From the NCBI GenBank assembly GCA_943355135.1, contig CALREG010000019.1:1-11849 (forward strand): a DNA stretch of 11,849 nt, in the 5' to 3' direction. This DNA is from Candidatus Nomurabacteria bacterium. Its GTDB lineage: Bacteria; Patescibacteriota; Minisyncoccia; Phycocordibacterales; SBAW01. This document shows, piece by piece, positions 1 to 5,435 of this stretch. The position numbers and the translations under genes are program-made. The stretch's first letter is position 1, and the number at the start of each line of letters is the position of its first letter. The notes under the pieces are model-generated. The model did not search any database, had not been told where the DNA came from, and worked only from the letters and a program-made list of their open reading frames with translations.

Positions 1-58
1 CGCGCGCCAGGCGAATCACCGTGCGGGCGTCGCCGAGCAAAACCCGAAGTATCAATAA
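1..58 (+). CDS. 3' end of an unidentified upstream gene (partial)
   Basis: Reading codons from base 2 gives an open frame of 18 residues ending NPKYQ and a TAA stop at 56-58. The tail is basic and polar, with several Arg, Gln and His. It cannot be assigned to a family from so few residues. The stop lies 22 bases before the tRNA-His gene, a spacing that fits a gene end. It could also be chance reading through a non-coding stretch. Confidence 0.35.
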   Translation, partial: ARQANHRAGVAEQNPKYQ

Positions 59-61
59 ATG

Positions 62-70
62 TGCTATAAA
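62..70 (+). promoter_or_regulatory. Candidate extended -10 promoter for tRNA-His
   Basis: TGC followed by TATAAA (65-70) forms an extended -10 element ending 10 bases before the first tRNA base at 81. No convincing -35 is visible. The TGn-hexamer form recurs before glyA, the DUF2914 gene and argS. Assignment is by pattern only. Confidence 0.4.
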
Positions 71-80
71 AAACGCGCAT

Positions 81-156
81 GGCGGCTATGGTGTAACGGT
101 TAACACTGGAGCTTGTGGAGCTCTCGATCAGGGTTCGATTCCCTGTAGGCACCCCA
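81..156 (+). tRNA. tRNA-His (anticodon GTG)
   Basis: This is a complete cloverleaf. The D stem is GTGT/ACAC (91-94 and 103-106). The anticodon stem is GGAGC/GCTCT around the loop TTGTGGA, whose anticodon GTG reads His CAC/CAT codons. There is a four-base variable region, and the T stem is CAGGG/CCCTG around TTCGATT. The 3' CCA is encoded (154-156). An extra 5' G at 81 opposite C at 153 is the G-1:C73 pair that marks tRNA-His for HisRS. The acceptor stem has two non-pairing positions, C83 opposite A151 and G85 opposite G149. The final A of CCA is also the first base of the ATG of the next gene. Confidence 0.9.
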
Positions 157-530
157 TGGAGGTAGATGTCAAAAAAGTCGCCCGTACGGTGACGCGATGG
201 GTCGGGTCATTACAGTCGATTGTTGTACATACAATCCTTTTTATCGGCAGTTTTACTGGCGTGGTTTTTGGTCTGCTCGAACTCGACCGTATGCTCTTGG
301 TACTTACTACACTCGTGTCTCTTGAGGCAATATATCTGGCCATATTTATACAGATGACCATTAACGAACAAGCCCAAGACATAGATGAAATTCAAGGGGA
401 CATAGATGAAATTCAAGAGGATGTGGAAGAAATGCAGGAGGATGTCGAGGAGATGCAGGAGGATGTGGAAGAAATGAGCGAGGAAGACCGCGAACTGCGC
501 GATTTGCTTAAAAAAGAAAAAGGAATTTGA
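156..530 (+). CDS. Small membrane protein with heptad-repeat C-terminal tail
   Basis: This encodes a 124-residue protein. Residues 1-18 are basic and amphipathic. Two membrane segments lie at about 20-42 and 46-67, and the second carries the run SLEAIYLAIFIQM. This resembles small two-TM proteins of the DUF1003/low-affinity iron permease-like kind, but that is only a tentative likeness. Residues 75-109 are five acidic heptads (DIDEIQ-, later DVEEMQE) with I/V and I/M at a/d spacing, then a charged end rich in Glu and Lys, so a cytoplasmic coiled coil is likely. The start is taken at ATG 156 because upstream codons in this frame run through the tRNA. That ATG shares one base with the tRNA CCA end and has no Shine-Dalgarno. 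GTG at 189 is the next in-frame candidate. Function is unknown; oligomeric assembly at the membrane is inferred from the coiled coil. Confidence 0.75.
   Translation: MEVDVKKVARTVTRWVGSLQSIVVHTILFIGSFTGVVFGLLELDRMLLVLTTLVSLEAIYLAIFIQMTINEQAQDIDEIQGDIDEIQEDVEEMQEDVEEMQEDVEEMSEEDRELRDLLKKEKGI
378..482 (+). repeat. Five in-frame 21-bp tandem units encoding coiled-coil heptads
   Basis: Five consecutive 21-bp units begin at 378, 399, 420, 441 and 462, each encoding one seven-residue heptad. Units 1 and 2 are nearly identical (DIDEIQ plus G or E). Units 3-5 share the DVEEM core and differ mostly at synonymous positions. Because 21 bp equals one heptad, copies can be gained or lost without breaking frame or coiled-coil register. 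Confidence 0.85.
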
Positions 531-537
531 GGCTCTT

Positions 538-565
538 TTGAGTAAGAGAGGTTTTGCGGTACTAT
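538..565 (+). promoter_or_regulatory. Candidate promoter for the DsbA-like gene
   Basis: TTGAGT (538-543), a 16-base spacer and TACTAT (560-565) resemble sigma-70 -35 and -10 boxes. The -10 ends six bases before ATG 572, so transcription would start at or next to the start codon. This supports ATG 572 over the upstream TTG at 554. Confidence 0.45.
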
Positions 566-571
566 TGCGTA

Positions 572-1261
572 ATGCCTGTACTAAAAAAATTCGAGTTGAC
601 CCCTTCTATTTCTATTCTTATCGCTGGTGTTGCTATCGCCGGAGCTATCATTTTTACAAACACGCGCGCGGCAGCTCCCGCGGCATCACCGACAGCACAA
701 GCACCGTCGGCCGCTACCAATGTACCGGCACCTTCTGCCGATGACCACATCGTAGGCTCACCAAACGCACCTTTGGTGCTTATCGAATATTCTGACTTTC
801 AGTGCCCATTCTGCTCAGTAGTCCATCCGACCCTCAGACGTCTTGCAGAGGAAAGCAATGGTCAGATTGCATGGATATACCGCCACTTCCCACTCGAGAG
901 CATCCACCCGAGCGCCAAGCCCGCTGCGGTAGCGAGCGAGTGCGTCGCCGAGCAGTTGGGGAATGATGGATTCTGGAAATTTTCTGACGCAATGTTTGCC
1001 AACCAAAATAAAATAGGCGCCGCCTACTCCGAGCAAGTTGCGCAGTCGATTGGTGCCGATCTGGCAAAATTCAAATCATGCGTTGCTTCCAACAAATACG
1101 AAAGCAAGGTCACTACGCAAACACAGGATGCGATGAAAAACGGCGGTCAGGGCACGCCATACACCATTTTGTATGACAAAAAAGGTCAAGCAGGAGTGTC
1201 TGGGGCACTCCCGTATGACACTTTTGTCTCTGTAATAAAAGCGTTTCAGTCGCGTCAATAA
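572..1261 (+). CDS. Membrane-anchored DsbA/thioredoxin-like thiol oxidoreductase
   Basis: This is a 229-residue protein of the DsbA-like thioredoxin fold (Thioredoxin_4 type). Residues 12-29 form an N-terminal membrane anchor, followed by an Ala/Pro-rich linker at about 32-57. The catalytic domain starts near GSPNAPLVLIEYSDFQCPFC, with the CPFC motif at Cys78 and Cys81, and the cis-proline loop is GTP at 194-196. Two further cysteines are Cys124 and Cys170. Proteins of this family form or rearrange disulfides in exported proteins, here outside the cell but tethered to the membrane. No DsbB or VKOR partner is in the window. ATG 572 is chosen because it gives a short basic N-terminus before the anchor; TTG 554 would add six residues. 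It precedes a SIMPL-domain gene whose product has a Cys pair and is a possible client. Confidence 0.9.
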   Translation: MPVLKKFELTPSISILIAGVAIAGAIIFTNTRAAAPAASPTAQAPSAATNVPAPSADDHIVGSPNAPLVLIEYSDFQCPFCSVVHPTLRRLAEESNGQIAWIYRHFPLESIHPSAKPAAVASECVAEQLGNDGFWKFSDAMFANQNKIGAAYSEQVAQSIGADLAKFKSCVASNKYESKVTTQTQDAMKNGGQGTPYTILYDKKGQAGVSGALPYDTFVSVIKAFQSRQ

Positions 1262-1281
1262 GGGCAGCCTTTATTATTTAA

Positions 1282-1287
1282 TAGTAT
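1282..1287 (+). promoter_or_regulatory. Candidate -10 box for the SIMPL gene
   Basis: TAGTAT ends nine bases before ATG 1297 in the 35-base gap after the DsbA-like gene. The same hexamer serves as the likely -10 before secE and rplK. No clear -35 or TGn extension accompanies it, so the two genes may also simply be co-transcribed. Confidence 0.3.
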
Positions 1288-1296
1288 TTTCACTAT

Positions 1297-2112
1297 ATGG
1301 AAGGTCTACCGTTTGTTGGTCCGCAAGGGGAGCGTCTGCGCAAGGCGGTCTTAGTCGTCGTCATATTACTAGCAGTGTTTTTGGGCCTTAAATCACTCAC
1401 CGAGCTCAAAGGCATGCGCTACATCGGCGCCGGCCTCCCACCAAGCAATACTATTTCAGTATCAGGATATGGCGAAGCCTTCGGTGCAGCCGATATCGCC
1501 ACCTTTAGTTTTTCGGTGATGTCCGAAAAGTCGACTGTTGCGGCAGCACAGGCTGATGCAACTGCAAAGATTAATGCCGTCACTAAATATCTGAAGGATG
1601 TAGGAGTTGAAGACAAAGATATTCAGACAACCGACTACTCCGTTTCTCCGATGTATGACTACGTCACCAAAGTCTGCAGTGGTGGCTACTGCCCAGGCGG
1701 TGAGCAGGTGCTGCGCGGATATCAGGTCCGCCAGACCACGAGCGTAAAGGTCCGCGATACAGACAAAGCTGGCGACCTCCTGACCGGAGTGGGCGGCAAA
1801 GGAGCGAGCGAAGTGTCGGGACTTAACTTTACCTTTGATGACCCGAACAAGCTTCAGGACGAAGCGCGTGGCGAAGCCATTGATGACGCCAAAGACAAGG
1901 CCGACGAGCTTGCTAAACAACTGGGCGTCAAGCTGGTGCGGGTAGTGTCCTTCAACGAGAGCGGCGGGGGATACCCGACACCGTACGCATACGGACGCGG
2001 CGGCATGGAGGTTGCCAACCAAGCAATGGATAGCAAGGCGGTGGCTCCTGATATCTCGCTCGGACAGAACAAAGTCTCCTCGAATGTCTCAGTTACCTAC
2101 GAAATCCGCTAA
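1297..2112 (+). CDS. SIMPL-domain (DUF541) membrane-anchored protein
   Basis: This is a 271-residue protein. Residues 17-31 are a single membrane segment after a short, partly basic cytoplasmic N-terminus. The SIMPL/DUF541 domain spans about 51-270. It begins with NTISVSGYGE and includes the helix rich in Ala and Asp near 83-102, the segment KDIQTTDYSVSP (108-118), GYQVRQTTSVKVRD (141-154) and the long helix 187-209 with repeated Asp, Ala and Lys. It ends in the beta strand SSNVSVTYEIR. The family's molecular role is poorly defined; members are periplasmic or surface-exposed. Cys127 and Cys132 lie in a Gly-rich insertion (CSGGYC) and could form a disulfide, perhaps made by the DsbA-like protein encoded upstream (inference). 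A strong terminator follows. Confidence 0.88.
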   Translation: MEGLPFVGPQGERLRKAVLVVVILLAVFLGLKSLTELKGMRYIGAGLPPSNTISVSGYGEAFGAADIATFSFSVMSEKSTVAAAQADATAKINAVTKYLKDVGVEDKDIQTTDYSVSPMYDYVTKVCSGGYCPGGEQVLRGYQVRQTTSVKVRDTDKAGDLLTGVGGKGASEVSGLNFTFDDPNKLQDEARGEAIDDAKDKADELAKQLGVKLVRVVSFNESGGGYPTPYAYGRGGMEVANQAMDSKAVAPDISLGQNKVSSNVSVTYEIR

Positions 2113-2113
2113 G

Positions 2114-2142
2114 TTGACGACCTAAAAAAAGAGGAGTAGTAT
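2114..2142 (+). promoter_or_regulatory. Candidate promoter for secE-nusG
   Basis: TTGACG (2114-2119), a 17-base spacer and TAGTAT (2137-2142) form a good sigma-70-like promoter that begins two bases after the SIMPL stop codon. Predicted initiation near 2149 would put the 2152-2170 hairpin at the very 5' end of the secE-nusG mRNA. A second -10-like GATAAT lies at 2180-2185, closer to secE. Confidence 0.45.
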
Positions 2143-2146
2143 AGAG

Positions 2147-2170
2147 AAAAGACCCCGAGAGGGGTTTTTT
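2147..2170 (+). terminator. Intrinsic terminator after the SIMPL gene
   Basis: ACCCC and GGGGT pair around a GAGA tetraloop (GNRA type), followed by a run of six T. A-rich bases upstream (AAAAG) can extend the stem against the T run. It lies 40 bases past the SIMPL stop and separates the envelope genes from secE-nusG. Confidence 0.8.
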
Positions 2171-2197
2171 CTTAGGGAAGATAATCTTTAACCCTCT

Positions 2198-2368
2198 ATG
2201 CCTCAATATTTTAAAGACGTTCGTGCAGAGATGAAGCACGTCAGCTGGCCCAGTCGCCGGCTTACTATCATGTACACCATTGTGGTGGTCGCCATTTCGG
2301 CTGCCACGGCAATATATCTCGGCCTGCTCGACTACGTATTTTCTGCAGTCATTAAGAGCATCATCTAA
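2198..2368 (+). CDS. secE: Preprotein translocase subunit SecE
   Basis: This is a 56-residue protein, the compact single-helix form of SecE. The amphipathic surface helix contains the conserved run FKDVRAEMKHVSWPSR (residues 5-20), with the family's K-x-V-x-W-P-S core, followed by one membrane span at about 24-45. SecE clamps SecY in the protein translocation channel. The downstream neighbour nusG, six bases away, is the classical SecE partner gene, which confirms the call. No Shine-Dalgarno precedes the ATG (upstream bases are pyrimidine-rich, ACCCTCT). Confidence 0.93.
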   Translation: MPQYFKDVRAEMKHVSWPSRRLTIMYTIVVVAISAATAIYLGLLDYVFSAVIKSII

Positions 2369-2374
2369 ATCGGT

Positions 2375-2926
2375 ATGGCTAAACAAGATACAACAGTCGG
2401 ACGAGCTTGGTACGCTATACACACCTACGCCGGCTACGAAAATGCCGTTGCCCGCAACCTTAAGCAGCGCATCGAGTCGCTCGGACTCACTGAAAAGATT
2501 TTCCAAGTAGTTGTGCCCACCGAGCGCACCATCAAGATCAAAGGCGGTCGCCGCGTCGAGGAAGAGGAGAAGGTGTACCCCGGCTATGTGCTGGTGGATA
2601 TGATCGTGGATGACCAATCGTGGTACGTGGTGCGCAACACGCCGCGCGTAACCGGTTTCGTAGGCTCGGGCGTCAATCCGGTGCCGCTCAAGCAAAACGA
2701 GGTAGACACGCTTCTTGGCCGTATGCAGGCAGTCGAGGGCTCGGTCAAACACGCGATGGATGTCGCGGTGGGAGACTCTGTCACCATCGTCGATGGGCCG
2801 TTTAAGGACCTCGACGGCAAAGTGGGCGAGGTAGACGAGTCCCGCGGCAAGGTCAAAGTCCTTGTGGCGATGTTCGGCCGCGAAACTCCGGTGGAGTTGG
2901 ATTTTTTACAGATAAAGCGGATTTAG
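2375..2926 (+). CDS. nusG: Transcription termination/antitermination protein NusG
   Basis: This is a 183-residue protein of normal length for NusG. The NGN domain (about 9-118) starts with AWYAIHTYAGYENAVARNL and contains the VYPGYVLVDM segment near 67-76 and the NTPRVTGFVG segment near 88-97, which contact RNA polymerase. The C-terminal KOW domain (about 128-183) carries VGDSVTIVDGPFKDLDGKV and ends FLQIKRI. NusG increases processivity and links polymerase to Rho or ribosomal S10. It sits directly behind secE and ahead of rplK. Its last codons form the left arm of a 15-bp inverted repeat (2901-2943). Confidence 0.96.
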   Translation: MAKQDTTVGRAWYAIHTYAGYENAVARNLKQRIESLGLTEKIFQVVVPTERTIKIKGGRRVEEEEKVYPGYVLVDMIVDDQSWYVVRNTPRVTGFVGSGVNPVPLKQNEVDTLLGRMQAVEGSVKHAMDVAVGDSVTIVDGPFKDLDGKVGEVDESRGKVKVLVAMFGRETPVELDFLQIKRI

Positions 2927-2943
2927 CGTTATCTGTAAAAAAT
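2901..2943. repeat. Perfect 15-bp inverted repeat across the nusG stop codon
   Basis: ATTTTTTACAGATAA (2901-2915) and TTATCTGTAAAAAAT (2929-2943) are exact reverse complements around a 13-base loop that contains the nusG stop codon. The right arm ends in A rather than T, so it is not a standard terminator. It ends 12 bases before the -35 of the rplK promoter. It could be an RNA stem that protects the nusG mRNA end or a DNA-binding site near the rplK promoter. Confidence 0.8.
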
Positions 2944-2955
2944 AAATAAAAAAGA

Positions 2956-2984
2956 TTGCAGGTTTTACGCATATAAGCTAGTAT
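2956..2984 (+). promoter_or_regulatory. Candidate promoter for rplK
   Basis: TTGCAG (2956-2961), a 17-base spacer and TAGTAT (2979-2984) give a sigma-70-like promoter in the 70-base gap after nusG. The -10 ends 12 bases before the rplK ATG, so the 5' leader would be only about 5-6 bases. Its layout matches the candidate secE promoter (same -10 hexamer and spacer). Confidence 0.5.
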
Positions 2985-2996
2985 CATCCTCTACGT

Positions 2997-3419
2997 ATGG
3001 CAAAGAAAGTAACTAAGAAAATAAAGATCATCGCGATGGGTGGCAAGGCCACTTTGACCCCTGCTATGGGTCAGGTGCTTGGTCCTGCCGGCATCAACAT
3101 CGGCGAGTTTGTAAAGAAGTTCAACGAGGCATCTAAGGGGATGGCGGGCGACTTGGTCCCTGCAGAAATCACAGTCTACGAGGACCGCTCGTACGACTTT
3201 ATCCTCAAGACCCCCCCGGCTTCGTCTCTCATTTTGAAGGCACTCGGCAAAGAGAAGGGGAGCGGCAAGCCGAATACCGCCAAGATAGGCACTATCACCA
3301 AAGCGCAGGTCAAAGAGATTGCAGAGAAGAAAATGCCCGACCTCAACGCACACACGATAGAGGAGGCGATGAAGATCATCGCTGGCTCCGCCCGCAGTAT
3401 GGGGGTGGATGTTAAGTAG
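2997..3419 (+). CDS. rplK: 50S ribosomal protein L11
   Basis: This is a 140-residue protein, the usual length for L11 (uL11). The N-terminal domain has GKATLTPAMGQVLGPAGINI (residues 17-36), where many bacteria have a PP-x-GPALG-type segment. The C-terminal rRNA-binding domain has GKPNTAKIGTITKAQVKEIA and ends with the signature-like IIAGSARSMGVDV. L11 forms the GTPase-associated stalk base with 23S rRNA. rplA, which normally follows rplK, is absent; the next gene is convergent folA, whose stop overlaps by eight bases. No Shine-Dalgarno is seen, and a promoter lies immediately upstream. The terminator for this gene lies inside folA. Confidence 0.96.
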   Translation: MAKKVTKKIKIIAMGGKATLTPAMGQVLGPAGINIGEFVKKFNEASKGMAGDLVPAEITVYEDRSYDFILKTPPASSLILKALGKEKGSGKPNTAKIGTITKAQVKEIAEKKMPDLNAHTIEEAMKIIAGSARSMGVDVK

Positions 3420-3912
3420 ACTTCTCCAAGTTTACCCAAATATATTTCAGGCCATTATGCTCTCGGATTTCTTCCGAGAGTTTTTTGGTAAATAGATGTT
3501 CGTACGGGGGGAAGTACGTATCGGCCTCTTTGGTGTCATCAATAATCGTTAAGTAGAGTCGGTCGGTGTAGGGGAGTGCACTCTCGTATATCTGCGCGCC
3601 GCCGATAATAAAAACTTCCTCAGGGTCCAAGGCTTTTGCTTTTTTAATGGCATCTTCAACCGAATGGGCAGATACAACACCGTCGTATTTCCAACTCGTG
3701 TCGCGCGTTATGACGACATTGGTGCGGCCGGGGAGTGGCTTCTTAATCATCGCAACTATCGACTCAAAGGTCTTGCGCCCCATGATGCAGGGGTGTCCGA
3801 GCGTAAGAGCCTTAAAGCGTTTTAAGTCCTCGGGGATATGCCACAGCAGCGTATTGCCCTTGCCGATCTCGCGGTTTTTGCCTATCGCCACCACAATACT
3901 GACGCGTACCAT
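3412..3912 (-). CDS. folA: Dihydrofolate reductase
   Basis: This is a 166-residue protein typical of bacterial DHFR. It starts VSIVVAIGKNREIGKGN (Met20-loop region). LLWHIPEDLKRFK (22-34) carries the catalytic acid Glu28. MGRKTFES (44-51) and the stretch around ITRD (68-71) match NADPH-binding segments, and FIIGGAQIYE (101-110) is the conserved Gly-Gly cofactor loop. The enzyme reduces the dihydrofolate produced by ThyA to tetrahydrofolate using NADPH. Its ATG shares one base with the thyA stop (TGATG arrangement), so the two are translationally coupled. Its 3' end overlaps the rplK 3' end by eight bases, and the rplK terminator is embedded in its coding sequence. No separate terminator for this operon is visible. 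Confidence 0.96.
   Translation of the reverse strand: MVRVSIVVAIGKNREIGKGNTLLWHIPEDLKRFKALTLGHPCIMGRKTFESIVAMIKKPLPGRTNVVITRDTSWKYDGVVSAHSVEDAIKKAKALDPEEVFIIGGAQIYESALPYTDRLYLTIIDDTKEADTYFPPYEHLFTKKLSEEIREHNGLKYIWVNLEKST
3460..3486 (+). terminator. Intrinsic terminator of rplK, embedded antisense in folA
   Basis: CTCTCGGA (3460-3467) pairs perfectly with TCCGAGAG (3473-3480) over a five-base loop and is followed by TTTTTT (3481-3486). The T run is on the plus strand only, so it should stop rplK transcription but let folA transcription pass. It sits 40 bases past the rplK stop, inside folA codons for KLSEEIRE (about residues 144-151). Confidence 0.85.
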
Positions 3913-4739
3913 CAGACAATCATTTTCGCAGGGATAGAAGGGTGGCTTTCATAGTTCTCGAGTTGAATGTCCTCCATTTTAAAACCATCGATATCCTTCA
4001 CTTCTGGGTTGAGCTTCAGCGTGCAGAGCTTCATCGGTTCTCGCGAAAGTTGTTCTTTTACTGCGTCAAAGTGGTCGTGATAGATATGTGCATCGTTGAG
4101 CGTTAAGATACACTCGTCGGCTACCGTGCCAGTTACTTGCGCCATCATGTGGAGCAAGAGCGAGTACGATGCAATATTGAACGGTACCCCGAGGAACATA
4201 TCGCAGCTGCGTTGAATCATATGCAGCGAGAGCCTCCCATTTGCCACAAAGAATTGAAACAACATATGGCAAGGAGGTAAAGCCATTTGATCGATTTCTC
4301 CGGGGTTCCAAGCAGTTACAATGATGCGGCGGTCGGAAGGATTTTTCTTTATTTTTTCTACAGCCTCTTTTATTTGATCTACGATACGTCCGTCAGTAGT
4401 TTGCCATTTGCGCCACTGTATGCCGTAGATGCGTCCCAGATCTCCGTCAAACTTCGCTTTTGGCTTCCAGTAGTCAGCCTGTGCGTTATCAGTCCAGATG
4501 GTGCGCTCCGAGCTGTTAAGCTCCTTTAGACGATTATCGTCGTTGCTTCCTTCAAGGAACCAGAGTAGCTCACTTTTCACAGCCTTGAACGCAAGTTTCT
4601 TGGTGGTAACAGCAGGAAAACCGTCTGCCATCTTGAAGCGCATCTGGATAGCGAAGAGCGCTCGGGTGGTGGCATTGCGGCCAACACGATCGACCCCTGT
4701 GTCCATTATTTGTTTAAGTACATCGTTATAAATTTTCAT
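3912..4739 (-). CDS. thyA: Thymidylate synthase (folate-dependent, ThyA type)
   Basis: This is a 275-residue protein, close to the usual ThyA length of about 264. The catalytic cysteine is Cys157 in ALPPCHMLFQF. The dUMP-phosphate and nucleotide site is QRSCDMFLGVPFNIASY (176-192) with Arg177, Asp180 and Asn188, and NDAHIYHDH (215-223) is the conserved His-Tyr segment. Arg21 lies in the phosphate loop GVDRVGRNAT. ThyA methylates dUMP to dTMP with 5,10-methylene-THF, yielding dihydrofolate. It lies between the dcd-like gene (3-base gap) and folA (1-base overlap), a co-transcribed unit that supplies substrate and recycles cofactor. The upstream bases (AAATAAATC before ATG) show no Shine-Dalgarno. 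Confidence 0.97.
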   Translation of the reverse strand: MKIYNDVLKQIMDTGVDRVGRNATTRALFAIQMRFKMADGFPAVTTKKLAFKAVKSELLWFLEGSNDDNRLKELNSSERTIWTDNAQADYWKPKAKFDGDLGRIYGIQWRKWQTTDGRIVDQIKEAVEKIKKNPSDRRIIVTAWNPGEIDQMALPPCHMLFQFFVANGRLSLHMIQRSCDMFLGVPFNIASYSLLLHMMAQVTGTVADECILTLNDAHIYHDHFDAVKEQLSREPMKLCTLKLNPEVKDIDGFKMEDIQLENYESHPSIPAKMIV

Positions 4740-4742
4740 GAT

Positions 4743-5417
4743 TTATTTTTTCTTGATATCACGGTCAAGGTAGAGGCGGGGGAGCATATCGGTTGGCTTC
4801 CAGTTTTTCTTAGTTTGAGCAAGAGAGCCGCTACTTTGGTATTTACCCCCTTTGGCGTAATCGCCGGCGAGGATGGGTCCCGTCTCAAAAAAGATTATTT
4901 GCGCGATGCGGCGGCCCACCACCAGCGGGATGTAGTAGTGGGTCGAGTTGTTGGTTATCTCCATAGTCCAGCGGTTGATGTAGCCAACGTCGCCCCAGCC
5001 CGCGCACTTGCACACCTCAATAAAGCTCCGACCAAGGGATGAGCGCGCCTTCATCATGGTGGTGATATGCTCTTTACCGCCGATGAACTCCTGCGTATGG
5101 CCGAGTATTGTCTCACCTGGTGCGAGAAGAATTATTTTGTCATTCGGCGAAATTCCATCGTACTCAAATTTGTATTTTGCCAAGATTTCTTTTGCGGGTT
5201 TGGCACGCTTGGCCTCGGTGCCCCAGACGCGCTCAATGTGCTGTTTGTCATAGACGTTATAGAGATTTTGAAAATGCTTCGGTGTTTGTTCGGGGAAGAA
5301 GTATTCGCCGAGGGTTACATCGTAAGAAGAGGTGGCCAAATGTTCCTGCTTAAAAGGAGAGATAACCACAGAGCCTTCTTTCATTGCCTCCAATATTTTT
5401 CTATCAGATAGTGCCAT
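4743..5417 (-). CDS. dcd: dCTP deaminase family protein (Dcd/dUTPase fold)
   Basis: This is a 224-residue protein of the trimeric dUTPase/dCTP deaminase fold. Visible motifs are TSSYDVTLGEYF (29-40), LAPGETILGHTQE (98-110), ARSSLGR (124-130, matching the nucleotide-binding RSSLxR loop), AGWGDVG (139-145), TMEITNN (151-157) with the likely catalytic Glu153, RRIAQIIFFE (169-178) and GKYQSSGS (191-198). It deaminates dCTP to dUTP, or directly to dUMP if it is of the bifunctional Dcd-Dut type; the sequence does not decide which. It is longer than the roughly 190-residue E. coli enzyme owing to an insertion at about 42-90. It is first in the dcd-thyA-folA unit and feeds dUMP to ThyA. No separate dut gene is in the window. 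Confidence 0.87.
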   Translation of the reverse strand: MALSDRKILEAMKEGSVVISPFKQEHLATSSYDVTLGEYFFPEQTPKHFQNLYNVYDKQHIERVWGTEAKRAKPAKEILAKYKFEYDGISPNDKIILLAPGETILGHTQEFIGGKEHITTMMKARSSLGRSFIEVCKCAGWGDVGYINRWTMEITNNSTHYYIPLVVGRRIAQIIFFETGPILAGDYAKGGKYQSSGSLAQTKKNWKPTDMLPRLYLDRDIKKK

Positions 5418-5435
5418 AGGTTTTTATCTGTGGAA

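Noticed and set aside
21..155. N-terminal extension of the small membrane protein back to base 21
   Set aside because: It would translate straight through the tRNA-His gene and the end of the upstream frame. The extension has no membrane-protein character, and ATG 156 is a natural start.
554..571. TTG start for the DsbA-like gene
   Set aside because: A purine-rich stretch sits only about three bases before it, too close for a ribosome binding site, and the TACTAT -10 candidate lies within this stretch, so transcription would start after the TTG.
2093..2752. 219-codon open frame on the minus strand
   Set aside because: It runs opposite the SIMPL terminator, secE and nusG, three supported plus-strand features.
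3460..3486. This hairpin as a terminator for the folA operon
   Set aside because: On the minus strand the T run becomes an A run before the stem, so it cannot terminate folA transcription.
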